From positions 1-46,362 of the forward strand of contig NZ_JAGGLI010000024.1 in the NCBI RefSeq assembly GCF_017874355.1: a stretch of 46,362 nt of DNA, read 5' to 3'. A program made the position numbers and the translations under genes. The notes beneath the pieces were generated by a model. That model made no database searches and had not been told where the DNA came from. It saw only the letters and a list, made by a program, of their open reading frames with translations. The stretch's first letter is position 1. The number at the start of each line of letters is the position of its first letter. Below, piece by piece: positions 32,426-41,881 of the stretch. Source of the DNA: Acetoanaerobium pronyense. Its GTDB lineage: Bacteria; Bacillota; Clostridia; Peptostreptococcales; Filifactoraceae.

Positions 32426-32426
32426 G

Positions 32427-32455
32427 TTGACATTTTTCTTTTTAATAGCTAATAT
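32427..32455 (+). promoter_or_regulatory. Promoter of the formate/nitrite-family channel gene with overlapping inverted repeat
   Basis: A perfect TTGACA (32427-32432) and TAATAT (32450-32455) are spaced by 17 bases. TAATAGC (32443-32449) and GCTATTA (32464-32470) form an inverted repeat on either side of the -10 box, a natural place for a repressor. Confidence 0.7.
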
Positions 32456-32518
32456 TTTTAATGGCTATTATATTATTCCCTGAAAAACTTATTGAATAAT
32501 TTAAAAGGAGACTTTATA

Positions 32519-33394
32519 TTGAATAATTTTCTATCCCCAAAAGAAATAGCATCATATACGGTAGATACTGGAATTAAAAAAGTTAAAAATTCTACAATGA
32601 ACCTGCTTTTGCTGGGAATTTTGGCAGGAGCATTTATAGCTTTTGCATCTCAAGGTTCTAATATGGCATCTTATATACTTTTTTCCAAACCAGAGACTGT
32701 AGGTCTAGGAAAAGCCTTGGCAGGGGCTATATTTGGAACAGGGCTGATGCTTGTTATTATAGCAGGAGGAGAACTTTTTACAGGAAACACCCTTATTATT
32801 GCAGGAGTTCTTGACAAAAAAGTAAAATTATCTGAAATGTTGAGAAACTGGATTTTAGTATATATAGGCAATTTTATAGGGTCCTTGCTTATAGCATTTT
32901 TCATAGTAAAAAGCGGACAACTGCATACTGGAGCAAACCTTTTAGGAGGAGTAACTATAAAAATAGCATCATATAAGACATCCCTTGGTTTTATGCCTGC
33001 TGTATATCTTGGAATAATGTGCAACTGGCTAGTTTGCCTAGCTGTATGGATGTCATATGGAGCAAAGGATATAGCTGGAAAAATCCTTGCAATCTTTTTT
33101 CCAATTTGGCTTTTTATCACTTCAGGTTTCGAGCATAGCGTAGCAAACATGTATTATATACCGGCAGGGATATTAGCAAAATCAGATCCTGCACTGGCCT
33201 TGGCATCAGGGCTAGGGTTAGATGCTCTTTCAAAGCTGAGCTGGCTAAACTTTATAACTAAAAACTTAATTCCTGTAACTTTAGGAAATATTATTGGAGG
33301 CAGCCTTTTTGTAGGCGCAATATATTTCTATACCTATATAAAAACCTCTAAAGATGAAAACACTAAACAACCTTCAGTTAAAAAAATTCAATAA
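32519..33394 (+). CDS. Formate/nitrite transporter (FNT) family channel, FocA-like
   Basis: 291-residue six-helix channel protein that forms pentamers. MCNWLVCLAVWMSYGAKD, FEHSVANMYYIPAGI and KNLIPVTLGNIIGG closely follow FocA, the formate channel; nitrite or hydrosulfide channels of the same family are the alternatives. The TTG at 32519 lies eight bases after AAAAGGAG and is preferred over the in-frame TTG at 32492, which lies ahead of that ribosome site. It stands alone and is followed by a terminator. Confidence 0.88.
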   Translation: MNNFLSPKEIASYTVDTGIKKVKNSTMNLLLLGILAGAFIAFASQGSNMASYILFSKPETVGLGKALAGAIFGTGLMLVIIAGGELFTGNTLIIAGVLDKKVKLSEMLRNWILVYIGNFIGSLLIAFFIVKSGQLHTGANLLGGVTIKIASYKTSLGFMPAVYLGIMCNWLVCLAVWMSYGAKDIAGKILAIFFPIWLFITSGFEHSVANMYYIPAGILAKSDPALALASGLGLDALSKLSWLNFITKNLIPVTLGNIIGGSLFVGAIYFYTYIKTSKDENTKQPSVKKIQ

Positions 33395-33406
33395 AAAGTA
33401 CATTAA

Positions 33407-33440
33407 AAAACTCTAAGAGATTTTCTCTTGGAGTTTTTTT
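33407..33440 (+). terminator. Intrinsic terminator after the FNT channel gene
   Basis: AAAACTCTAAGAGA pairs with TCTCTTGGAGTTTT, followed by a T-run. Confidence 0.88.
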
Positions 33441-33466
33441 GATATAATTTATTTTAGTGGGAAGGA

Positions 33467-34768
33467 ATGATGAATTTGAGTTATAGGAATTTTTCTGTAT
33501 TAAAAAATATAGGAATAGCACTTTCAATTGGAATAACTACAAGTTTTATTTCGGTTCTTTTTAACATAATAATAGATACTGGAGTAGAAGGTGTAAGTTT
33601 GCTCCTTCGTCAGTTACCATATATGTACATTTTTTTTCCGGTATTAGCTGGAATCATTACTTTTTATCTTTATAAGACTTTTTTGAAGACAGATTCAACA
33701 GGGATTGGAATAGTTCAAGTTTTAGTAGAACTTAGTATTATAAATACTTTTTTAATGAAACCTTTAAATGTTATCATAAAAGTTATTCTGTCTATCGTTA
33801 CTCTAGTTTTTGGGCTATCGGCTGGAAGATTTGGTCCTATAGTACATCTTGGTTCGTCAATAGGATCTAATATAGGATATAAACTCAAAATGGATAGTGA
33901 AACAATAAGATTAATGATAGGTTGTGGAGCAGCTTCGGCTATTGCTGCTGTATTTGGTATGCCGTTGTTTGCCTCAGTATTTGTTCTTGAAGTCTTATTT
34001 AAAAAGCAGTATATGAACTTTTTTGCACCTGTTGTATTGGGGAGTACTACTTCGTTTATTATTTCTAAAATTTTTTATGAAGGTGTAGATTACAATATAA
34101 ATATAATAAATTTCAATTATATAGATATAAAAGTGTTACTATTATTTGTATTCTTTGGATTTATTATAGGACTTATATCAATCATATATATAAAATCAAT
34201 AAAAATTTTTACGATTTTTTTTAGCAAATCAAAAAGTTTATTTAGGAGATTAGTTATTGCAGGAGCAATAGTAGGAATTATCGGATTTATATTTCCATTA
34301 AATTTTGAAATCCATTCTTATACTACTATTAATATATTAAAAGGAGAGTTTGGAGTATATATTCTTTTAAGTATTATTGCTTTAAAAATTCTAACAACAG
34401 GAATAACTTTAGGTTCTGGATTTGTAGGTGGGAATTTTTATCCTGGTTTAACAATAGGAGCGGCTACAGGTATTCTTTTTCAGAGTTTGTATAGTAAAAC
34501 TATGATTAATGAATATGGACCTTTATTTGGAGTACTGGGAATAGGGGGAATGATTGCGGGATATTTTAATGCTCCACTTTCGGGAATTATTCTAGCAATT
34601 GAGATTTCAAAAAACTTCAATCTTATGTTTCCAGCCCTTATAGTATGTTCTATTTCGGTAAGTACTACTTTTTATCTTTATGGTAAGGATATATTTTCTG
34701 ATTCATTTTTAAAAATAATTAAAGATTTGGATAAAGAGGAAATAGATATAGAAAAAATAAAAGCTTAA
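33467..34768 (+). CDS. ClC-family chloride channel/transporter lacking the gating glutamates
   Basis: 433-residue membrane protein with the ClC architecture. The GREGP motif reads GRFGP (residues 120-124), so the external gating Glu is Phe122. The internal proton Glu position, within VFVLEVLFKK, reads Val176 after Glu175. The GSGIP motif reads DSTGIGI. The GxFxP block is kept as GGNFYPGL. Loss of both glutamates predicts an uncoupled anion channel rather than a proton-coupled exchanger. GGGAAGGA precedes two ATGs (33467 and 33470). No CBS domains follow. It is monocistronic. Confidence 0.88.
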   Translation: MMNLSYRNFSVLKNIGIALSIGITTSFISVLFNIIIDTGVEGVSLLLRQLPYMYIFFPVLAGIITFYLYKTFLKTDSTGIGIVQVLVELSIINTFLMKPLNVIIKVILSIVTLVFGLSAGRFGPIVHLGSSIGSNIGYKLKMDSETIRLMIGCGAASAIAAVFGMPLFASVFVLEVLFKKQYMNFFAPVVLGSTTSFIISKIFYEGVDYNINIINFNYIDIKVLLLFVFFGFIIGLISIIYIKSIKIFTIFFSKSKSLFRRLVIAGAIVGIIGFIFPLNFEIHSYTTINILKGEFGVYILLSIIALKILTTGITLGSGFVGGNFYPGLTIGAATGILFQSLYSKTMINEYGPLFGVLGIGGMIAGYFNAPLSGIILAIEISKNFNLMFPALIVCSISVSTTFYLYGKDIFSDSFLKIIKDLDKEEIDIEKIKA

Positions 34769-34941
34769 TATAAAGGAATATTAGTTTGAGTTTGAAAATA
34801 ATATCAATAAATATTTATAATAGAGATTATTTTCTTTCCAAAAGCAATGAAATGAGATATAATTTCATTAAATATATCTATATATATAAATATATGGATT
34901 ATTAAAAATGATTACCAATTATATTATATGGGAGGAAAATT

Positions 34942-35247
34942 ATGTTTTTATTTGGACCTAAAGTAGACACTATTTCGCCTGAAGAGGCGAAGCAAGAAAT
35001 AAAAAAAGGAGCAGTAATGATAGATATAAGGAATGAAGATGCTTTTAAATTAGGGCATATAAATAAAGCAATCAATATACCCATTAAAAATCTTCCTTTA
35101 AAAATAGGTACTTTAGATAAGAAAAAAGAGTATTTGGTTATATGCTATGTTGGAGGAAGTAGCAAAATGGCAGCAAGTATGCTCAAAAAGGCTGGATTCA
35201 ATGTAAAAAACGTTTCAGGAGGCATGCAAGGATGGGGGAGCATTTAA
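34942..35247 (+). CDS. Single-domain rhodanese-like protein
   Basis: 101-residue rhodanese fold. The active-site loop starts at Cys68 in VICYVGGSS, and the fold blocks ISPEEAKQEI, MIDIRNEDAFKLGHI and VKNVSGGMQGW are all present. It probably carries sulfane sulfur on Cys68 as a sulfurtransferase. GGGAGG precedes the ATG. An IR of AATGAAAT/ATTTCATT flanks a TATAAT about 85 bases upstream and may contain its promoter. Confidence 0.92.
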   Translation: MFLFGPKVDTISPEEAKQEIKKGAVMIDIRNEDAFKLGHINKAINIPIKNLPLKIGTLDKKKEYLVICYVGGSSKMAASMLKKAGFNVKNVSGGMQGWGSI

Positions 35248-35269
35248 AGCAAAATGTGAAAAATCACAC

Positions 35270-35298
35270 TTGCTTGAAACTTTAAACTTTGATATAAT
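35270..35298 (+). promoter_or_regulatory. Promoter upstream of the TetR-RND operon
   Basis: TTGCTT (35270-35275) and a perfect TATAAT (35293-35298) are spaced by 17 bases. Transcription would begin near 35305. Confidence 0.7.
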
Positions 35299-35308
35299 TT
35301 CGTTATTG

Positions 35309-35381
35309 GCAGGAAATACTTCCTGCGTACATATTTAAAAACACCATGGTTGATGTTCACTCACAATCGTGGTGTTTTTTT
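35309..35381 (+). terminator. Leader hairpin and intrinsic terminator ahead of tetR
   Basis: A small hairpin, GCAGGAA/TTCCTGC (near 35310-35327), is followed by AAAACACCATGGTTG (35338-35352) pairing with CAATCGTGGTGTTTT (35364-35378) and a T-run to 35381. It lies between a good promoter and the tetR ribosome site, so it may be an attenuator or end a short RNA of about 75 bases. It could also simply terminate the rhodanese transcript. Confidence 0.75.
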
Positions 35382-35409
35382 AGAACCAATAGTAAACGGA
35401 GGTTTATTT

Positions 35410-35988
35410 ATGCAATTTTTAAAGGACAAAATAAGGAATCAAATATTAAAATCTGCATTAGAAGAGTTTAGCACCTTTGGTTTTGAAAAAGGTTCAATAA
35501 GGAGAATAGCTCAAAATAGTAATATATCACCGGGAAATATTTATAGATATTTTGAAAATAAAGAAGATATATTCTATCACGTGGTTCGCCCAGCTTTAGA
35601 TAGGATTTTATATATAATAAAATACGAAGAAGACAAGGATGAGGATGTGGTCCTAGATGAAGCTCTTTCAATGTTTGGGGATTTATGTAAATCCCATAGA
35701 AAAGAGCTACTTGTACTTATAGAAGGAAGCGATGGAACCGAATACGATAGCTATAAAGATATGGTTGTAGATATGGTAAATGAAAGAATGAAATCAAGTT
35801 TTTTGGGAACTATGCCATATGATGAACACAAGGAATTTATCTTAAAGGTACAAGTGGAAGCTATGATAACAGGTGTTATATATATATTGAAATCAAGTAT
35901 AGAAAATCAAATTTTAGGTGATTTTATAAGAAAATTTATGAAGATTCAGCTGGAAAATCTTAAGGAAAGGATGGATGAAATCCTATGA
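35410..35988 (+). CDS. TetR-family transcriptional regulator of the efflux operon
   Basis: 192-residue regulator. The N-terminal helix-turn-helix (about 8-55) reads ILKSALEEFSTFGFEKGSIRRIAQ, then NISPGNIYRYFENKEDIF. The C-terminal helices form the ligand domain. The ATG at 35410 follows GGAGG and is preferred; an upstream in-frame ATG at 35350 lies inside the leader terminator. It overlaps the adaptor gene by four bases (ATGA), so it almost certainly represses its own efflux operon. Confidence 0.9.
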   Translation: MQFLKDKIRNQILKSALEEFSTFGFEKGSIRRIAQNSNISPGNIYRYFENKEDIFYHVVRPALDRILYIIKYEEDKDEDVVLDEALSMFGDLCKSHRKELLVLIEGSDGTEYDSYKDMVVDMVNERMKSSFLGTMPYDEHKEFILKVQVEAMITGVIYILKSSIENQILGDFIRKFMKIQLENLKERMDEIL

Positions 35989-37178
35989 AAAAAATAATCT
36001 TTATTTTAGCCTTGATTATATCTATGATTTTTACAGCATGCACTCAGGCTCCAGAAGATTCTCTAGAAGAATCCATAAAACCAGTGATTACAAAGGAAAT
36101 AGAAATCCAAACTATTGAAAATACAATAAAATACTCTGGAATCGTGACTGTAAGTGATACAAAGAATTTTGCCTTCAAGACAGGAGGGAAAATAAACTCT
36201 ATTTCGGTGGAAAAAGGAGATAGAGTAAGTCCTGGAAAGGTTTTAGCAACTTTAGACACCACGGATTTGAATTTTGCTCTTCAGGCAGCAAGTGCTCAGC
36301 TTGAAGGTGCTAGAGCTCAGTATGATAAGGCTGTAAATGGAGCTACCAGAGAAGAGTTAGAACAACTTGAAATAAATCTAAAAAAAGCTCAAGATGCATA
36401 TGAGTATACAGAGGATTTGTATCAAAGAATGGAAAAGCTTTATGAAGCAGGTGCTACAGCGGAAAATGACTTAAACAAGTTAAGGCTTGAAAAAGATATT
36501 AGAGAAAATGAAATGAGACAGTCAGAGATTGCATTAAGACAGGCTCAAACAGGAACAAGATCTGAAGATATAAGAGCGGCACAGTCCAATGTGAGTTTGG
36601 CTCAAAGTGATTATAATTTCAGACAAAACCAGATAAATAGCTCATCAATAGTATCGGATATGAATGGTTATGTTGTTGAGGTCTTAAACAAATCAGGAGA
36701 TTTTGTATCCGAGGGGTATCCAGTTGTGGTTATAAGAGGGGAATCTCAAATAATTACTACAGGAATATCAAGGCAAGATATGGACAAGGTAAGCTTAGGC
36801 ACAAGTCTATATGTTTTAGATGGAGAAGATAAATACAGAGGAAGAATAACCTATATTTCAGATATTCCAGATTCTTATACAAGAACCTATGAGGCTGAAA
36901 TAGCTTTAGATGAAGGGGCTCTTCCATTAGGAAGCATAGTTGATATAAGGATAATAACTGGTCAGGACACAGGGATATGGATACCTATATCTGCTATGAT
37001 GTCTGATGGAGAAGATTATGTATATATAAATCAAGATGATATAGCTCTAAGAAAAGAGATAGAGATATTGTCTACAAATGGCTCCAATGTAAAGATACTT
37101 GGTATTAATGAAGGGGAAAAACTTATAATAGAAGGGATGCGCAATATAAACCCTGGCGACAAAATTACAGAAAGGTAG
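35985..37178 (+). CDS. RND efflux periplasmic-adaptor-type lipoprotein (HlyD/MFP family)
   Basis: 397-residue adaptor. The signal peptide has the lipobox IFTACTQ. A lipoyl/barrel-sandwich segment (FKTGGKINSISVEKGDRVSPGKVLATLDT) is split by a long coiled-coil hairpin (about 95-210), and a beta-barrel domain follows. It connects an RND pump to the cell exterior. In a one-membrane cell it would dock on the pump from outside. It is translationally coupled to tetR and followed six bases later by the pump gene. Confidence 0.92.
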   Translation: MKKIIFILALIISMIFTACTQAPEDSLEESIKPVITKEIEIQTIENTIKYSGIVTVSDTKNFAFKTGGKINSISVEKGDRVSPGKVLATLDTTDLNFALQAASAQLEGARAQYDKAVNGATREELEQLEINLKKAQDAYEYTEDLYQRMEKLYEAGATAENDLNKLRLEKDIRENEMRQSEIALRQAQTGTRSEDIRAAQSNVSLAQSDYNFRQNQINSSSIVSDMNGYVVEVLNKSGDFVSEGYPVVVIRGESQIITTGISRQDMDKVSLGTSLYVLDGEDKYRGRITYISDIPDSYTRTYEAEIALDEGALPLGSIVDIRIITGQDTGIWIPISAMMSDGEDYVYINQDDIALRKEIEILSTNGSNVKILGINEGEKLIIEGMRNINPGDKITER

Positions 37179-37184
37179 ATTATT

Positions 37185-40100
37185 ATGATAATAAGTATGG
37201 TCAAGGCCTCTATCAGAAACAGAAGAATAACTATCTTTCTCCTTGTACTTGCAGCAATATTTGGGAGCTATAGCTATATTAAGGCACCGAAGCAACAGGC
37301 TCCAGACCTTAGTGCCCCAAATGTCCTCATTACATGTATATATCCTGGAGCTTCGCCAATTGATGTGGAGAGACTTGTAACTAGAAAGATAGAAGATGAA
37401 GTAACCTCTGTTACTGGGTTTGAGTATTCGGAGTCTATATCAAGAGATGATGTATCGGTTGTAGTTATCACCCTGAGCCAAACAGCTGATACCGAAAAGG
37501 CATATTCTGAAGTAAGACAAAAAATGCAATCTATTCAAAATGAGCTTCCAGATGGAGTACTTCCAATAGATGTAAATACTGATCTTACAGAAACTGCTGG
37601 GATAATAATAAGTCTTAGCGGAGCAGGATATACATATGATGAGCTTGGAAGCTATGCAGAACAGGTAAAAACAGATTTATCGAAAATAAAGGGTATTTCC
37701 AGATTTGATATTTCAGGAGAGCAAAATCAGGAAGTTGTTGTGGAAATAGACTTAAATCTTTTGAGATACTACAATCTTTCAATAGAAGATATATCAAATA
37801 TAATAATGGCACAAAACATAGAAATGCCAACGGGAAGTATTGAGGGCGAAGACTCAAAGATAAACATAAAAGTAAGGGGATTATTTGAGTCCCTAGAAGA
37901 AATAGAAAATACAGTTATAGCAGTATCTCCAGAAAATGGAAGTGTGGCGAGGCTCAAAGATATAGCGGATATTAGACTCGAAACATCGGAAAACACATAT
38001 AAAGTAAAAAAAGATGGACTGGAAAGTGTGATTTTAGCAGGATATTTTAAAGATGATGAAAATGTAGTTTCTGTTGGAAGAGAAGTGGAAGAGGAAATTA
38101 ATAGGATTAAAAGTGAACTTCCTACAGATTTGGTTTTTTCAGAGGTAAGCTTTCAACCTAGAGATGTAGATAACCTTGTAAGACAGTTTACCTTTAATCT
38201 AATCCAAGGGGTAGTACTTGTTATATTTGTTGTTTTTATTGGAATGGGAATAAGCAATGCCCTTGTAGTATCTACAGCAATCCCTCTATCCATATTTATA
38301 AGCTTCGCTGTAATAGAGCTTATTGGAATTAAAATACATCAAATTTCTATAACAGCACTCATTATTTCACTTGGAATGCTTGTAGATAATGCAATTGTTG
38401 TCAGCGATTCAATACAGTCAAAAATAGATGAAGGGGAGGATAGATTAGTTGCCTGCACAGAGGGAACAAAAGAGGTGGCTTATCCTGTGCTTACATCAAC
38501 TCTTACTACAATTGGTGCTTTTCTTCCTCTTTTAGTTTTACCATCAACGGCAGGACAGTATATCAGAAGTATTCCTCAAATTATAATAATAACCCTTACG
38601 GCATCTTATTTGACTGCAATATTTGTAACTCCTACACTGGGATATATGCTTTTCAAAAAAACAAATCATACAAACAAGCAATACAAAATAAGAAAAAAAG
38701 TGGAAAGTGTTTTGGAATCTGCACTTCAAAAGAGAAAGTTAGTTGGAGTATTAGTTCTCATAACGATTGGACTTACAGGATTTGTTGCCACAAGACTAGA
38801 TTTGCAGTTTTTTCCAAAGGATGATGGAAATATACTATATATAGATATAAAATCTGAAATAGCAGCAGATATGGATAAGACAGAAATGCTTGTTGATGAG
38901 ATATCAGAATTTCTGGAAAACGAAAATGAAGTCATAGAATATACTGCAGCTATAGGCGGTGGCCTGCCAAAATTTTATATTGCATTAGCTCCATATAATC
39001 CATCGCCTGATTTTGGACAAATAATGATGAGGTTAGATTTGAAAAACTCTCCAAATTTTAGAGGAAATAGAGAGTATGCAGATTATCTGCAAAAAAATAT
39101 AAATCAAATAATATCTGGAGGAACCGCAGTTGTAAAGGAGCTTGAGCAGGGCTATCCTATGGGAGCACCGATTGTGATAAGACTTTCTGGAAATGATATT
39201 GAAGAAATACAGTATGAGGAAAAGAAAATCAAGGATATCATAGCATCTACCCCTGGAACCACAAATATAGAAGACAATCTTAGCCCTCAAAGCTATGAGT
39301 TTGAAGTTAGAATAAACTCAGACAAAGCTAGCATTTTAGGTATTACAAATTATGATGTCCAAAGAGAAATAAGGGATGCATTAAGAGGAAGAACTGTATC
39401 CACATTTAGAAAAGAAGCAAAGGAGCATGATATAGTCCTTAAAAGCAAAGGAAATTCTAAAGAGGATATAGAAAATATTTTTATCAAGTCTTCATATACA
39501 GGAGAGCTTGTCCCACTTAGGGAGATTGCTGAAATCGAGCTTACAAGAAGATGGACTGAGATTCGAAAATATGACAGGGAAATAAATATATCTCTTTTTT
39601 CAGATGTTACTAAAGGCTATAATGCCGTTGAGGTACAAAATCAAATAGAAGAAAAAATGAAAGGTGAAGATTTTGGAAACGTAAGAATTACATTTGATGG
39701 AGAAAGGGAAAGGATAAATGAAAACTTTGGAGATATAGGGATTTCTGCAGTAATAGCAGTCCTTCTTATATATGGAGTGCTTCTGTTTCAGTTTGGATCT
39801 TTCTCTTTACCGTTTGTGATTTTAGTTACTATACCACTTTCGGCTATAGGGTCTATCATTGGTTTATTTGTACTCAATCAACCTCTTTCATTTATGGCGC
39901 TTTTAGGGATAGTAAGTCTTTTTGGAATAGTTGTAAACAATGCTATTGTCCTTATGGACTATATAAGCACATATGTAAATATGGGAAATCCACTTAGGGA
40001 ATCCTGTATTGGTGCTGTAGGAAAGAGATTTAGACCAATAGTTTTAAGTACTGTAACCACAGTCATTGGACTTACGCCTCTACTTTTTTCAAAAAGTGAG

Positions 40101-40226
40101 CTTTTTAGGCCAATGGCAGTCACACTTATGAGTGGACTTTTAGTATCTACAGTCCTCACTCTTATAATAATACCTACTGCCTACTATTCATTTAGAATAT
40201 TTATGAAAAAAATAAAAAAAATCTAA
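37185..40226 (+). CDS. RND-family efflux pump (AcrB/HAE1-like)
   Basis: 1013-residue pump of the usual length with 12 membrane segments in two halves and two large external loops. The intramembrane acidic motif GMLVDNAIVVSD sits in TM4 (two Asp at the usual places for proton relay); the second half repeats as FGIVVNNAIVLMD. Such pumps export lipophilic compounds or lipids. An AAAGG lies upstream of the ATG; an alternative ATG is at 37197. No TolC-like outer membrane protein is encoded near it, consistent with a cell that has no outer membrane. Confidence 0.94.
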   Translation: MIISMVKASIRNRRITIFLLVLAAIFGSYSYIKAPKQQAPDLSAPNVLITCIYPGASPIDVERLVTRKIEDEVTSVTGFEYSESISRDDVSVVVITLSQTADTEKAYSEVRQKMQSIQNELPDGVLPIDVNTDLTETAGIIISLSGAGYTYDELGSYAEQVKTDLSKIKGISRFDISGEQNQEVVVEIDLNLLRYYNLSIEDISNIIMAQNIEMPTGSIEGEDSKINIKVRGLFESLEEIENTVIAVSPENGSVARLKDIADIRLETSENTYKVKKDGLESVILAGYFKDDENVVSVGREVEEEINRIKSELPTDLVFSEVSFQPRDVDNLVRQFTFNLIQGVVLVIFVVFIGMGISNALVVSTAIPLSIFISFAVIELIGIKIHQISITALIISLGMLVDNAIVVSDSIQSKIDEGEDRLVACTEGTKEVAYPVLTSTLTTIGAFLPLLVLPSTAGQYIRSIPQIIIITLTASYLTAIFVTPTLGYMLFKKTNHTNKQYKIRKKVESVLESALQKRKLVGVLVLITIGLTGFVATRLDLQFFPKDDGNILYIDIKSEIAADMDKTEMLVDEISEFLENENEVIEYTAAIGGGLPKFYIALAPYNPSPDFGQIMMRLDLKNSPNFRGNREYADYLQKNINQIISGGTAVVKELEQGYPMGAPIVIRLSGNDIEEIQYEEKKIKDIIASTPGTTNIEDNLSPQSYEFEVRINSDKASILGITNYDVQREIRDALRGRTVSTFRKEAKEHDIVLKSKGNSKEDIENIFIKSSYTGELVPLREIAEIELTRRWTEIRKYDREINISLFSDVTKGYNAVEVQNQIEEKMKGEDFGNVRITFDGERERINENFGDIGISAVIAVLLIYGVLLFQFGSFSLPFVILVTIPLSAIGSIIGLFVLNQPLSFMALLGIVSLFGIVVNNAIVLMDYISTYVNMGNPLRESCIGAVGKRFRPIVLSTVTTVIGLTPLLFSKSELFRPMAVTLMSGLLVSTVLTLIIIPTAYYSFRIFMKKIKKI

Positions 40227-40304
40227 TATAAAGTAGAGAAGTCTTTAAAGACTGTAATACTGGGAAAACGATATATTTAGCTATTAAAAGACATAAAAGT
40301 GCAT

Positions 40305-40333
40305 TTGTTATATTCTTAACACCATGTTATAAT
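40305..40333 (+). promoter_or_regulatory. Promoter of nhaC
   Basis: TTGTTA (40305-40310) and TATAAT (40328-40333) are spaced by 17 bases. A 14-base palindrome, AGTCTTTAAAGACT, lies further upstream near 40240, with no T-run. Confidence 0.75.
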
Positions 40334-40375
40334 AAGACGAATGCATAAAAATTCATCATCAGGAGGAGATTTTAA

Positions 40376-41860
40376 ATGTTTGTCAATGGACTTTTTAAGT
40401 TATCACCCGTGTTTTTACTTGCAGGAATGATGTTTGTGGGAACTGATGCACTAGTGGCCGCCCCTGTAGCCACGGTTTATGCAGCTATTGTGGCTATGAT
40501 ATCTGAAAAGATGAAATTTCAGGAAATAGTTGACTCTGCTGTGGAAAATGTAAAAGAGATGCAGCTTGTATTTTTTATTCTTATGGCTGCTTATGCAATG
40601 GCGGAATCATTTATGGCTACAGGAGTAGGAGCTTCTATCATAAATGTTGCCCTAAGTCTTGGACTTACAGCAAAAACTATTGCTGTTACAGGATTTTTAG
40701 TTACATCTATACTTTCAATAGCTACAGGAACTTCATGGGGAACCTTTGCAGCCTGTGCTCCGATTTTTTTATGGCTAAATCATATTGTAGGCGGAAATAT
40801 AATGCTTACAGTTGGTGCTATAGCAGGTGGAGCTTGCTTTGGAGATAATATAGGATTAATCTCGGATACTACTGTTGTAAGCTCAGGGATTCAAAGAGTT
40901 GAGGTAGTACATAGAATAAAACATCAGGGCATATGGTCAATATCCTGCCTTATTGTAAGTGCTATTTTAATATTTGCAACTAGTATATTTATGGGTCTTC
41001 CGAGCTTTATGGGAAATGCAGGAGATGCAATCAATCAAATACCAGCAGAGGTTTGGGCTAATCTTGAAGAAGCAAGGCCAGCAGCTGTGTCTCTTCTTAA
41101 TCAAGTTCAAGAAGGGGTTCCAGTTTATATGATGATTCCCCTTGTTATAGTTCTTATAGCTGCAATCAAGGGTCTGCCTACACTTGCATGTCTTGGACTT
41201 GGAATTGTATCATCTTTTGTATTTGGAATGTTTGCAGGAACTATCTCTAGTGCTGGAGAATTTTTAGGTCTTATGGAGACAGGTTTTTCAGATGCAGGAA
41301 GCTGGGTTATTGTAATGATGATGTGGGTTGGAGCTTTTGGAGGTATTATGGGAAGAATCAAAGCCTTTGCTCCTATATCAAAGTTTATCTCATCTACTGT
41401 AAAAAACGTAAGACAGCTTATGTTTTCAAATGGTATTCTTGCAATACTTGGAAATATGGCGCTAGCTGATGAAATGGCTCAGATTGTAACTATAGGACCT
41501 ATAATGAAAGAGCTTACAGATGATAACGTTGAGGCTACAGAGGAGCAGATGTACAAGCTTAGACTTAGAAATGCAACCTTTGGAGATGCTCTTGGAGTAT
41601 TTGGATCACAGCTCATTCCTTGGCATGTATATATAGGTTTTTATGTGGGTATAGCTTCGGCTGTTTATCCACTCCAAGAGTTTGGCGCTATGGATATAAT
41701 AAGATACAACTTTATGGCGATGGTGGCAGTTTCTTCACTTCTTATCCTTACACTGACTGGGTGGGATAGATTTATTCCAAACTTTGCTATACCTTCTGAA
41801 CCAGATGTAAAGCTAAAGAAAAATATAAATGTTAAAGAAACTGTGAAAAAAACAAGCTAA
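40376..41860 (+). CDS. nhaC: NhaC-family Na+/H+ antiporter
   Basis: 494-residue membrane protein with about 11-13 membrane segments. IATGTSWGTFAACAPIF and GGACFGDNIGLISDTTVVSS are the two family signatures; the Asp residues of the second are the likely ion-binding sites. It should exchange external protons for sodium, or a related substrate pair such as malate/lactate as in MleN. It may help recycle the sodium gradient made by the NQR-like complex. AGGAGGAG precedes the ATG. It is monocistronic. Confidence 0.87.
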   Translation: MFVNGLFKLSPVFLLAGMMFVGTDALVAAPVATVYAAIVAMISEKMKFQEIVDSAVENVKEMQLVFFILMAAYAMAESFMATGVGASIINVALSLGLTAKTIAVTGFLVTSILSIATGTSWGTFAACAPIFLWLNHIVGGNIMLTVGAIAGGACFGDNIGLISDTTVVSSGIQRVEVVHRIKHQGIWSISCLIVSAILIFATSIFMGLPSFMGNAGDAINQIPAEVWANLEEARPAAVSLLNQVQEGVPVYMMIPLVIVLIAAIKGLPTLACLGLGIVSSFVFGMFAGTISSAGEFLGLMETGFSDAGSWVIVMMMWVGAFGGIMGRIKAFAPISKFISSTVKNVRQLMFSNGILAILGNMALADEMAQIVTIGPIMKELTDDNVEATEEQMYKLRLRNATFGDALGVFGSQLIPWHVYIGFYVGIASAVYPLQEFGAMDIIRYNFMAMVAVSSLLILTLTGWDRFIPNFAIPSEPDVKLKKNINVKETVKKTS

Positions 41861-41881
41861 ATTTATTTTAAAGTAAAATAA

